From positions 13,941,346-14,005,345 of the forward strand of contig JAGTTD010000011.1 in the NCBI GenBank assembly GCA_018398585.1: 64,000 nucleotides of DNA, given 5' to 3'. This document shows, piece after piece, positions 47,116 through 58,127 of this stretch (position 1 is the stretch's first letter; each line of letters opens with the position of its first letter). The notes under the pieces are model-generated. The model was given only the letters and a program-made list of their open reading frames with translations, did no database searches and was not told where the DNA came from. This DNA comes from Simmondsia chinensis (taxonomy: Eukaryota > Streptophyta > Magnoliopsida > Caryophyllales > Simmondsiaceae). Both the position numbers and the translations under genes were made by a program.

Positions 47116-48690
47116 GTTTGTTGGTAGATTCTTGTCCTTGTTCATGTTCGCTTCTTTGTCCGTTGATGCACTCAAGCTGCTCATTCCTATGGTCACGCAA
47201 CTGGCCCCAACTTAGTGGACTTGATTTACGTTGCTTTTCATGGTAAATGACTAATTCCAACACTAATATGTTTGATATTGCTTTTGGAGTGTGTGATTAG
47301 TTATATAGTAGGGTTTACTAATTTATAGAGATTTTCATTAAGAATACATTATTGAGTTGTTTGAAATTGTTGTGGATTTGGACTCAGTGGTTGAGTTCTA
47401 CATGGAGTTTGAGTTTGTGATTATTTTTGTATTTTTTAATAATACATTGTTCACTAGGTTCTCCTATTCCTAGTTCTAGTCCTAAAGTCTTATGGAGGGC
47501 ATTTTTATGCTTCTAAACTCTGGTGTGTTAGGCTCTATGGGGCGTCCGTGATGTATAGAGCAAGGAGGGTTCGAATTGGCATTTTGAACTAAGTGTGGGT
47601 AGTAGTTTCACTTTATTTTAAGCTTGCATCTTGCTAAGTCTTTTGATGTATCACGGCATGTGGGCTATATTTTGTTTTGGTTTTGATTGTCCATCCTCCT
47701 GGGGCCCTCCTTGATAGGTGCGTCCTGTTTTGTATTGCTTGTCTTCACTTTTATCAGGAAAAAAAAAAGGTCACTCTTCAGTTGTTTGAAATTGTTGATG
47801 CATTTAGACTCTATGATTGAGCTTTATGTGAGTTTGAGATTTGTGGATTTAGAACTTTGTGATTCATTAAGGAGTTAGAGTTTACAATCATTTTGGTATT
47901 CATTAAGAACACATTATTGAGTTGTTTGGAATTGTTGTGGAGCTTGGACTATGTGATTGAATTCTAGGTGGACTTTAAGAATGTTGTGAATTTGTGATGT
48001 TGTGATTGAGTTCTGTAATGTGGAGATTGAGTTTGCAATTGTTTTGTATTAAAAAGCATATGAATTGTTTCCTTTTTTGTTAATTTTATGTTGATTGCTT
48101 TAATATAATTTTTTTTATGTCGTATTTTTTGTTTCATTTCTCAATCTATAGTGTGTTTGTACTATTGATTATTGATGCTCAGAGACAAAAATTTTCTAAC
48201 ATGATTGTTGTATTTTTTTTTTGGGTGTTGGAAGACTGGACTTCAAATTTTTGTTTTTGTTGGAACTTCTATTCGTGAACTTTTTTTGAATTTGTAATTT
48301 TTACTAAATTGTTAGGTGACAAATTTTACAATGTATGCATTTAGTGTCTCTTGTGTTGGCTTTTGTGAGTACTTAGATATTTACGTTTCAATGACATTTT
48401 TATTTTTTATTAGAATTTGTTGCTACATTAAATAATATGTACGAGTTATTTTTGTCTGGTTCTATTGTACTATTGTACAGGTGTTAACATGAAATGTTGT
48501 TAGAGTACATTTACGTACATGTGCTATGACCAAAATTGTCCTTATGCAAATGTAATGTTGTAAACAGCCAGAAAATGTTATAATTATAGTGCAAGAATTT
48601 GTAGGTATTTATGTATGTATACATTGTATTATATAAATGTACAGGGTCTTTAACTTTGATAAATTTTTTCGTTTTAATTGTGTTTGATCG
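47116..48690. other. CACTA interior without recognised transposase
   Basis: A short GC-richer block at 47116-47240 could be an exon. The rest is T-rich with GTGATTGAGTT-type words and no recognisable domain. Confidence 0.4.
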
Positions 48691-49195
48691 GGGAAGTATT
48701 TTTGACGGCAACTTTTGTTTTTGTTAATTGATGGAAATATTTGAACGATGGTTTATTTTTGTTGCTATTTTTTACCAACGACGATCTACACTGTCGTTAC
48801 TATTTTCATTTAGTAGTGCGAAAAGTTTTAACGACGGTTTTTGTTGTCTTTAAAACTTTTTCGTATACAGCGGTAAATATTTCTAACGACGACAATTGCT
48901 GTCGTTATTAATCAACTCTTTAACAACAGTGCTACCTGACGTTAAAGACTTACTTTTAACAACTTGTGCCGTCGTTATTGATTTCACTTTTAACGACGAA
49001 CATAGTATACCCTTGTAGGTAATTTTTAACGACAACTCGGTTTAGTTGTCGTTAATCCCAGATAGTATTAATGTTGAAAGTAATAACGACGACGAACTAT
49101 AGGAAGTTTCCCCCATTGTTGATTGTATTAACTATGGTAAACTAGGCTTTTAACAACGATAATTACTATTGCTAATGACCATTTTTCTTGTAGTG
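48690..49195 (-). repeat. CACTA right subterminal repeats
   Basis: At least ten copies of TTTAACGACG / GTCGTTA words in both orientations within 500 bases of the terminal TTTCTTGTAGTG. They are probable transposase binding sites by analogy with En/Spm. Confidence 0.75.
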
Positions 49196-50026
49196 TCTCA
49201 TAGTCTATTTGTAGAATCTTATTCCAAAAATTGAATAAGCTTAGACTATCTCGTATTCTATATTATAATTTTATTCTGAAATTAAATTAATTGATACGAT
49301 TAATTTTTATTTTTAAAATAATATTAATTTAGTTTATTTCATAGCCTATTTTAGAATCTTATTTTAAAATAATTTAAAATAAATTTTATTTAAAATAAAA
49401 TTGATTTACAATTTAGATTATCTAATAATGTAATTTAAAATCTCATTCTAAAAAGAAATTAATTAATAAAATAATTAATTGATAATTATTATATAAACAA
49501 ATAAATAAATAAGTATTTTTTAATAATTGCTGATGCTGATGTCAGTCGTTGACATCAGTGGCTGATGCGTCAGAAATTTTTTTTAAATTATAAATTTTTA
49601 AAGTAAAATAATTAATTTTAAAAAAAATAATTAAATCTAATCTTATTAGATCAATTTTATCCAATTTTATAAATCATATAAAACATGCATAATCTCATTA
49701 TATAAATAACGTAATCGTAACTTTATAAATTGATATACCCAAATTAACTATTAATTCATTAACGATTTGAACAATTTAGACCAATACCATAAATAATCTA
49801 ATTAGATATTAATTCTTTAATGGTATAAACAATTTAAACCGTTACATTAAACAACCTAGTTAACTATTAATTATTTTAATGATTTAAACAATTTAAATTG
49901 GTATTTAAAAAAACTTCCCTTCTTAATAAAATCTCTATTTTCTTAAATTGTAAATCTATTTATTTCGATCTTATTATACCTACTCGTGTATTATGAATGT
50001 AATCAGAGACTGGCTCTGATACCCAT
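49196..50026. repeat. AT-rich Copia leader, right block, with primer binding site
   Basis: Continues the TTAGACTATCTC / AGAATCTTATTC repeats up to about 49500. Then comes AT-rich sequence with AACAATTTAGACC-type repeats (49740-49900). The minus-strand primer binding site at about 50012-50026 is complementary to initiator tRNA-Met with one extra G. Confidence 0.65.
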
Positions 50027-52048
50027 TGTTGAGAAAAAATAACTCTAATGCCGACTGTTGGATTTACAGTTTTCAACTATGGTCACAACAAAAGGCATCA
50101 ATTAGAACACTTAGAGTAGAAGACTCTTCTCTCTACCTAAGCCGCTGGTCGGACAGTCACGCTTCGTGACACCTCACGTGTGAGAGCGCCCGGGAATAGG
50201 GTTATCTCTATAAATTCCTTTGCTCTAATACCGGCTATTGTGATAAATTTTAAAAATTCTCCTTAGTTTTATAAAGTTTACGCTACGAAAAGGATTTAGA
50301 ATTTATAATTCTAAACCTAGGGTTGATTTAAAATTTATAATTTAAATCTACAGATCTAAATTCTTAATTTAGATCGATAGGCCTTTTACTCTAATACATT
50401 CATAACAATAAACTTAAACAAGCATAATAACAAATAGTGTAAATAAATAAAAAAGCAAAAACTAAAAGTAAAGTAAAAAAAAACGTACCTGGAATTGCTC
50501 CAATATAAGAATACCAGAAAGAAAATAATCTTCAAAATCGAGACCTTGTGATCTTCTACGCAATGACCTCGAGCTGCTCAGAGGGTGGGCTCCAAAAAAT
50601 ATTAAACTAGGAAAGAAAAACTTCAGTGGAAAATTTTCTTCCTAATTATGTCTTCGAAACAATTTCAGAAACCCTAAAAAAAATTGTTTCAATTGAATGT
50701 CAAACCTATGGAATAGGTACCTCTATTTATAGTAGTGTATCGGAGCAAAAAAGAGCTGGGAAATCAATGTGGGAATTTCTCAGTTAAAAAAGAAACACGC
50801 CGTTTTGTTCAAAAACAAAGTAAAACGACGCGTTTTAATGTGTGGAAAAATTTGGCTCCGTCTTGGCACCGTGTGCCACATGGCACGTGGTGATTGGTTA
50901 ATGCCCGAAGGCGCGGATCCTTCCTAGTGTGGGCCGGCGCTTGGTTGATCTGTGAATATGCGGATCGACCCATGTGCTTGTATATTTTGCAGTTTTTTTT
51001 TTTATTTCCCACATGAAAAAATTCATCTTATGAATTTTAATTTTTCAAAAAATTATTTTATTTTATAATTTTTAATTTTTATTCATCTTATAAATAATGT
51101 TTGGCAAACTTAAATTTTTTCATGTTATGGACAAATAATTCATCTCATGAATTCTTTAATATTTTTCCTAATGGAAATAAATATAGAAGCTTGTGTAGGA
51201 ACCTCAGGAACAATTTAAATCTAGCTCTAAATGGGTTAAATTGATCATCTCATAAAATAATTTAATTACTATTTAATGAGACTTAATTTCACTAAATAAA
51301 TTTCACTGCACTCAAGACTTAAACCATTTATTCGATATCTCCCTAATAGATTATATTGATGACAACAACCCCTCAATTAGATGTCAATGACAAAGGATAA
51401 ATATAACTACTAACATTATCCTTCTCACATCTTCTCCATGAGTTACAGACTTGCCATTCACTGAATAATTCATTTATACTTGAACATATTCATAGTATAA
51501 ATTCCGAATGTCAAACACTTGGAATACTTTTGTCAAAAATTCCAAACTATTCAAATATTTACGAATCAACTAAGGGGACATCTGTATCTCATAAGAGACC
51601 GTAGATTCCCTATTGAATACCTGAACCTTGTCACACTCCACACTGCTACCCAGTGTACATGAGAATTCAATTATGCATTTAGACCTTTCTTATAGTACAC
51701 CAAAGTAACTAGCGCTCCATGCACAAGTCTAAAATACTCTCAGGATTTAGAGTTGTCGTTCCAATAGTACAACATAAATCACTCATCTCTAATAGTAGTC
51801 TAGAAACAAGCAACTCACGTGGTCCAACTCAGTGTGCCAATCTTATTAAACATACTAACATAACACTTTTGGATCATCATCCATATGACCAAGACAAGTC
51901 ATCTAAAGTGTCACATTATAGTCTTATCAAACAGTATAAATGCTCACTTACACAAATTTAACAAGGAAACAATTGGAACTTCAATTTTATTCTTTAATAA
52001 AATAATATTAACAGAATAAATCGTGATTTTAGGACACTATTTATAACA
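50027..52048 (-). repeat. Copia 5' LTR (right copy)
   Basis: Single copy of the unit that is duplicated in the left LTR. It lacks the block present at about 38830-38990 of the left LTR. Otherwise it aligns along its length by eye, with many substitutions. Confidence 0.88.
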
Positions 52049-52616
52049 GTTATTTCTTCTAAGGTAATCCCCAGAAAACCCTCAGAAAGGATAAAGGCAT
52101 TATAATAGATATTCCAATAGCAAGTAAGGGTTTTCATGGTTGGATAGTCCTGCCTAAGTGCAATCTTGGAAAGTCTGATGGCTTCATGAATGCGAAGACT
52201 TTGCCATTTTTCCTCGTATCTGAGTGTTAAGCGATCCACTGAATCAGACTATTGCTTCGTCAAGAAAGTCCACCCCTTGAAGGGGTAGATTCTTTGCAAA
52301 TGCGTCTTCCTCCCCAAGAATTACCTGCAGAAACAGAACGAAGCAAAGGGGAGTCATCAGTATCAGGGAATAATGCCCTCGAGGCTGGGATGCCAAAAGA
52401 GGGGTCAAAGATTGGCCCTAGGGCACATGGGTCGATGTGAGAAAAAGGATAATTCTAATTCATCCAAGCAAGATCCTCCTCGATGGTATTAAGGTCAATA
52501 GGGTTTTAGAGTTTATTAAAACCGTTGAAACGTCTTGTTGAGCTAGATATATCCATTACTTTATAGGGTTGTCTGCCTGAGGATAGGGGCAGAGAGGCGT
52601 AGGTAATCTGAGCCAT
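52049..52616 (-). pseudogene. Antisense PMD-like ORF of the Tat element, 5' part
   Basis: A candidate start, ATG 52616, reads MAQITYASLPLSSGRQ on the minus strand. In-frame stops and a frame change follow. The last ~80 codons (YEEKWQSLRIHEAIRLSKI ... AFILSEGFLGITLEEITV) are open and run into the Copia insertion at 52049. The GITLEEITV segment joins ATLTGL at 36743, matching the layout of the plant mobile domain signature. This strongly supports both halves belonging to one frame. Confidence 0.55.
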
Positions 52617-52897
52617 TATCAATGGTTTTAAGGATTCCAACAGCTCCAAGGATGAAATCAGCAGCAGAGAACGAAGGTTCAAAAGCTGAGAGCAAGTGGT
52701 GGAGCGCTTGATCGCAACAGAAAGAGAGCACAGAGCAAAAAGTAAAAATTTTTGAAAGCCCTAAACGTCATATTTATAGACATGCGGGATCGAAAAAAGC
52801 TGAAACATGGAATAGTGCTCTCTCAAGCTTCCTGTAGGTGTTGAACGTGAAATTAGGCAGATGTTTTACCTGTTGGAAATATGAAATTACAAAAGGC

Positions 52898-52928
<31 letters not shown>

Positions 52929-52952
52929 TCGAAACTCGAGGGACATGGAATG
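52617..52952. other. Upstream flank of the antisense ORF, with poly-G tract
   Basis: No gene is visible. A 29-base G tract at 52899-52927 precedes CTCGAAACTCGAGG. The chromovirus target GAATG (52948-52952) ends this stretch. Confidence 0.5.
52899..52927 (+). repeat. Poly-G tract, 29 bases
   Basis: Fourth G homopolymer of nearly the same length in the window. Confidence 0.9.
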
Positions 52953-53217
52953 TGTCATAAACCGAACATAGAATTAGGCTAAATATGCTTTTGGCGGGAA
53001 TAATACTTAGTATTACATTAGGCGGGAAAGTTTGTTATGTAAATGGGTGATGTGTCTGGTTGGTTACAACCTTAGTAAAGCATTGTAAACATCTATAAGA
53101 AGACATCGAAATGTAAGAAGTGATTATCCAATGAAAATATAATCCAATTCCTTTGTTTACTCTATCTCTTGCTCTCAATTCGATGGTTGGCATTCAATTT
53201 CTAGTTGATTTCTAATA
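52953..53217 (+). repeat. Chromovirus 5' LTR
   Basis: Ends CTAATA where the 3' copy has CTAACA. The primer binding site follows two bases later. Confidence 0.93.
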
Positions 53218-53291
53218 ATTGGTATCAGAGCCTCGTTATAGGCATCCATCTGATCATCCAGTCCACTCTGGCCAGAAAGAGAAGATCAACA

Positions 53292-54330
53292 ATGCCTCCC
53301 ACCACCCGAGCAAATGCAGCTAACAATGCCACCAATATCGTGCGCAATGCGGTACCAGGTGTTGCAGCTCCCACCTATGCTGCTGTTGCGGGAGCTGAAG
53401 GAGGTAGTTCTCAAGGGTTATCGATGGATCAGGTGATGCAAATGATGCAAAATGTGCTCCGAAATGTTCAGTTGCTTGATCAGAAAATGGACAATCAGGG
53501 CCAAAGGTTGAATCAGCTGTCCGATTGGCAAAGAAGGTGTGAATCTCAGCAGCAGGGAAGTGGGAATCTCTTTCCAACTAACCCACAACCTGTTTGACAG
53601 CCGGTCAGGTCCCCTAATTTCATTCCTCCGCCCTCAGATTCAGGTGACAGTGCCTCAAATGCAAGAAGTTCCTCTTATAGACAGCGTCGGCTAGAGCTGG
53701 AGCCATTTGAAGGAACCTTGCCTCAATCTTGGTTGAGGAAATGTGAGGTATTTTAAATTCTATAGCATTGAAGAGCATGAAAAAGTGGAGCTGGCGGCAG
53801 TTAAATTGAAGGGAGAAATGGAGACTTGGTTTTATCGGTTGATTCGCACCAAACCCAATCTCACTTGGACCACGTTCTCAAACGAACTTTGTTCTCGATA
53901 TGGTGATGAAGATGTTAGTGAGGTTGTTGATAACTTCAACAAATTGATCCAATTAACCACTGTCAAAGACTATATGGGGAGATTTGAGGAATTAAGAGCA
54001 AGAATGCTATCCATTTATCCTGATGCTCCGGAGTCATTTTGTGTTTCCAGCTTTGTGAGTGGACTCAAGCCACGCATCAAGAGCTTGGTTAAGGCCTTCG
54101 AACCAGAGTCCTTAACCCAGGCTTATACCAAGGCTAGGAAGGTGGAAAGCTCCGTATCATCAAATGTGGATGTTCCTAAAGGCAAAGGGAATTTCCTTGG
54201 CTCTTCATCCAGTCGGGCTACCCAACTCAGCAGCAAGAATAACAGCTTGGAGGACAGGAGGCCTCAACGATTATGCTACAAGTGCAATCAGAAGTACTTC
54301 TTTGGTCACAAGTGTGATCCAAAGTACTTA
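53292..54330 (+). pseudogene. gag: Chromovirus gag
   Basis: Starts ATG 53292 (MPPTTRANAANNATN). A stop at 53595-53597 and a one-base frame change near 53740 break it. The capsid-like part runs 53743-54150 ([18 protein letters not shown], then [14 protein letters not shown]), and a zinc knuckle [14 protein letters not shown] lies near 54275-54316, typical of chromoviruses. It would form the particle that packages the element RNA. It is followed in frame by protease. Confidence 0.88.
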
Positions 54331-57300
54331 ATGACAATTACTGGTGAAGAAAGCCATGAAGGGGAGGCTGATGAAGAAATTCTTCAGGAACCAACTCTGG
54401 AGGAGGAGGAATTCGAGGCAGAAGAGGACAATTCCGTGGAAATATCAGTGAAAGCTCTAACCGGGTCTGGTTCACACAACACCATTCGAATCAAGGGTGT
54501 AGCAGGACCACAGACATTGCTTATCCTCATTGATAGCAGTAGTACACACAGCTTTGTTGATCCTAAGGTCGTAAGAGCTGTTGGACAAGAGATCATCAAG
54601 ACTACTCCCCTTGCTGTGACTGTTGCTGATGGTAATTCCCTCCTCAATCACACAAAATGTAAGAACTTCAGTTGGAAGATGCAGGGGCATAAGTTTGTCT
54701 ATGACTTTCGACTCTTAAGGCTTGGTGGTTGTGACATGGTACTAGGAGTAGATTGGATGAAGTCCTATAGTCCAATCCTCTTTGATTTTTCACAATTGGC
54801 AGTTTCCTTTGAAAAGGAAGGTCTTATGATCAAATTGCAAGGCATTTGTGAGCAAGGACAGCTGCAATACATGAGTGGAAAGCAGCTACACAAGGCATTG
54901 AGGAAAGAAGATTACGATTGGGTTGGTCATTTTTATTCAATCACACCAAATGCAGCACTTGAGCAGCAACGGATTTCAGCTCCTCTGCAGAATCTATTGA
55001 CAGAATTTGAGGACATTTTCAGACAACCTGATGAATTACCTCCCCATAGGTCCTTGGATCATGCTATTCCACTGAAGGAGGGAGCCCATCCAGTCAGCCT
55101 ACTGCCCTACAGATATCCACATTCACAAAAAAATGAGATTGAGCGACAGGTGGATGAACTGCTCCAGACCAAGTTCATCAGGCATAGTCACTCTCCCTTT
55201 GCATCACTGGTAATTTTGGTCAAGAAGAAGGATGGAACATCACGAATGTGCATTGATTACTGCCAATTGAACTCTCTTACAGTTAAGGACAAGTTCCCAA
55301 TACCTGTCATTGACGATTTACTTGATGAACTCAATGGTGCTTGCTACTTTTCTAAGCTGGACCTATGACAAGGGTATTATCAGATAAGAGCTCAAGAAGG
55401 CAACATCCACAAGACAGCCTTTAGGACACATCAAGGTCATTATGAGTTCGTGGTAATGCCCTTTGGACTGTCCAACGCTCCAGCCACATTTCAAGCTTTG
55501 ATGAATGAGGTGTTCAAAGCTTACTTCCTTGTTTTTTCCGATAACATATTGGTCTACAGCCCCACATTGCAGCAACACTTGGTGCATCTGAGGAATGTCT
55601 TCCAGACAATGAGAATTCACAAGCTGTTCGCTAAGCTCTCCAAATGTGCCTTTGGTCAAACTCAGGTTGAATACTTGGGACATATAATATCCTTTGAAGG
55701 AGTTGCCACCGATCCAAGCAAAGTGCAAGCTATGTTGCAATGGCCAGAGCCCAAATCCCTTAAAGAATTAAGAGGATTTTTGGGTTTAACAGGCTACTAC
55801 CGCAAATTCATAGTGGGATATGGGTTGATTGCCAAGCCATTAACAGAATTGCTCAAGAAGTACAACTTCCATTGGAATGCTTCAGCTCAGGAGGCATTTG
55901 AATCACTGAAACAGATCATGACCAAGGCTCCAGTCCTTGCTATGCCAGACTTCAGCCAGCCCTTCACTCTTGAAACTGATGCTAGCAGTTCAGGCATTGG
56001 ACTGTTCTTTCGCAAGGAGGAAGACCATTGGCTTACTTAAGCCAAGCTTTGGAAACAAAGAACCAAAGCCTCTCTATATATGAGAAGGAGTATATGGCCA
56101 TACTTTTGGCTATCCAAAAGTGGCGCCATTGTCTGGAAGGCCACATATTTGTCATAAAAACAGATCACCAAAGTCTGAAATACTTGCTCGAGCAAAGGAT
56201 CACCACAAGGGTCCAAAGAAAAGGGTTGATGAGAATGCTGGGGTTAGAATACACCTTTGAGTATCGAAAAGGGGCTGAAAATTTGGTAGCAGATGCTCTC
56301 TCTAGATGCAATGAGGCAGCAGAATCAGAGGAAACAGCAGATGAAGCTCGGTTTGCTGCAATCACTGAAGTAGTACCTCTCTGGATGACAGAAGTGATCA
56401 ATTCTTATGAAAATGATGAATTTGCTAAAGCTTGCATTGTTCCTTACAGTATCAATTCCTCTCCAGCAAGTCTTGATTCCAATATTTCTGTCAATGGAGG
56501 CATCATAAGGGTTAACGGCAAGATCTATGTGGGTAATGCCAGCAAGCTGAGGGAACAGATCATAGCAGCATCTCATGACTCTCCTTGGGGGGGTCACTCT
56601 GGCAGAGAAGGTTCATATCAGAGAATCAAGCAGTATTTTTATTGGCCTAAGATGAAGAAGCAAGTCCAAGAATTCGTGGACCAGTGCCAAACTTGCCAAC
56701 AGATCAAGGTGGATCACACACCTTACAAAGGCCTGCTGAAACCTCTTCCAATTCCCGAGGGTTCTTGGACCCACATCAGCATGGATTTCATTGAGGGACT
56801 ACCTAAATCTGAAGGGAAGGAGATCATTTGGGTAGTAATTGATCGTTTTACCCGACATGGTCACTTCATTGCTCTTCAGCACCCCATCACTGCTGAAAAG
56901 TTGGCACGGTTGTTCTTAGACAACATCTACAAACTACATGGCCTTCCTCATACAATTGTGTCAGACAGAGACAAGTTATTCACTAGTAACTTCTGGCGTG
57001 AGCTGTTCCTTCTGATGGGCACCACCTTGGCTTTAAGTTCTTCTTACCATCCACAAACAGATGGCCTAACCGAGAGGGTTAATCAAAGTGTAGAGCAGTA
57101 CCTGCGTGGCATGACATTCTCACATCCCAAACAATGGCACAAATGGCTCTCTCTGGCTGAGTATTGGTATAACACTCATTCTCATAGTTCCTTAGGAACT
57201 ACACCGTTTAAGGCTCTCTATGGTCAAGATCCTCCTTCTCCATTTTTCAATCAAGGGGTGGTCTCTCATGTACAAGGGGTTACTGACTTACTTCAGCAGA

Positions 57301-57840
57301 GAATGCGACTAATTCATCAGCTCAAAGATAATTTACAGTTGGCTCAAGCTAGGATGAAGTTCTACGCAGATAAGAAGAGAACTGATAAGAGCTTCAATGT
57401 GGGAGATATGGTATATCTTAAACTGCAGCCATATCGACAAAGTTCAGTAGCAATCCGCCAGAACATCAAGTTATCTGCCAAGTTCTATGGGCCTTACCAA
57501 ATCATAGAACGAATTGGCAAGGTAGCATACAAATTGGAGCTTCCCCGAGACTGCTTGATTCACCCTGTGTTTCATATATCCTGACTAAAGAAACAGGTCT
57601 CTTCCAAAGCTGACAGCACTGAAAGTACCCAAAGAGGAGCAACAGCAAGCTTACAAGCAGGAAGTAACGGTCAATTGATCCTTGAACCTGAGGTCATTCT
57701 TGATAAAAGAACGGTGCAGCAGCAAGGCAACACCACACAATAGCTTTTGATCAAATGGGCCAACTTGAGTACTGCACAGGCTACTTGGGAGAATTCCAAC
57801 TTCATTAAATCTCAATTTCCTTCTTCCATTCTTGAGACAA
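54331..57840 (+). pseudogene. pol: Chromovirus pol: protease, RT, RNase H, integrase, chromodomain
   Basis: Protease has [11 protein letters not shown] near 54520 (usual D-S/T-G altered to DSS). RT begins about 55000; a CGA-to-TGA-type stop at 55366 interrupts the LxQGYYQI segment. The active-site box reads FSDNILVYS instead of F-DD, and a few residues before it are deleted. A frameshift near 56030 leads to RNase H (LSIYEKEYMAILLAIQKW ... VADALSR) and a full integrase: zinc motif about 56570-56700, D in SMDFIEGLP, D in IVSDRDK, E in LTERVNQ. A stop at 57582-57584 follows HPVFHIS. A chromodomain-like tail (about 57680-57810: LEPEVILDKR, LIKWANL, ATWENSNF) contains one more stop. Confidence 0.92.
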
Positions 57841-57862
57841 GAATGAATTGAAGGGGAGGGAA

Positions 57863-58127
57863 TTGTCATAAACCGAACATCGAATTGGGCTAAATATGCT
57901 TTGGCGGGAATAATACTTAGTATTGCATTAGGCGGGAAAGTTTGTTATGTAAATGGGTGATGTGTCCGGTTGGTTACAACCTTAGTAAAGTATTGTAAAC
58001 ATCTATAAGAAGACTTGGAAATGTAAAAAGTGATTATCCAATGAAAATATAATCCAATTCCTTTGTTTACTCTATCTCTTGCTCTCTATTCGATGGTTAG
58101 CATTCAATTTCTAGTTGATTTCTAACA
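57863..58127 (+). repeat. Chromovirus 3' LTR
   Basis: Preceded by AAGGGGAGGGAAT and followed by the duplicated GAATG. It is about 95-96% identical to the 5' copy by eye. Confidence 0.93.

Larger units (their letters stand above)
42683..49195. mobile_element. CACTA (En/Spm) element, non-autonomous, 6.5 kb
   Basis: The left end is CACTACAAGAAA and the right end TTTCTTGTAGTG, with 3-bp duplications TCT at 42680-42682 and 49196-49198. Both subterminal regions are dense in AACGAC/GTCGTT words, typical of CACTA subterminal binding sites. No TNPA- or TNPD-type transposase is visible. A leader-like segment (43088-43240) ends in GCAGAGCAG/GTGATTTA, a plausible splice donor, and a ~193-bp tandem array follows. 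Confidence 0.9.
36744..52048 (-). mobile_element. 15.3-kb Copia element, minus strand, carrying a CACTA insertion
   Basis: The LTRs are 36744-39113 and 50027-52048. On the minus strand they start TGTTAGAAATAGTG or TGTTATAAATAGTG and end CAACA. The primer binding site next to the right LTR is a near match to initiator tRNA-Met (ATGGGTATCAGAGCC, minus strand of about 50012-50026). The polypurine tract (AAGTGGGAGAT) lies beside the left LTR. Flanks GCTAT and GTTAT are a one-mismatch 5-bp duplication. The coding region (41690-39240) is short and decayed. An AT-rich leader holds tandem repeats and the CACTA element. Removing the Copia joins two halves of the PMD-like frame. Confidence 0.9.
52953..58127 (+). 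mobile_element. Near-complete Ty3/gypsy chromovirus, 5.2 kb
   Basis: LTRs of about 265 bp (52953-53217 and 57863-58127) begin TGTCATAAACC and end CTAATA and CTAACA. They differ at about a dozen sites. The duplication GAATG flanks both sides (52948-52952 and 58128-58132). The primer binding site TGGTATCAGAGC lies at 53220-53231 and the purine tract AAGGGGAGGGAAT precedes the 3' LTR. Gag, protease, RT, RNase H, integrase and a chromodomain-like tail are in order. It is the best-preserved retroelement here, but frameshifts and stops make it non-autonomous. Confidence 0.95.

Noticed and set aside
50012..50026. tRNA-like sequence, also at 53220-53231
   Set aside because: Both are primer binding sites complementary to the initiator tRNA-Met 3' end next to LTRs, not tRNA genes.
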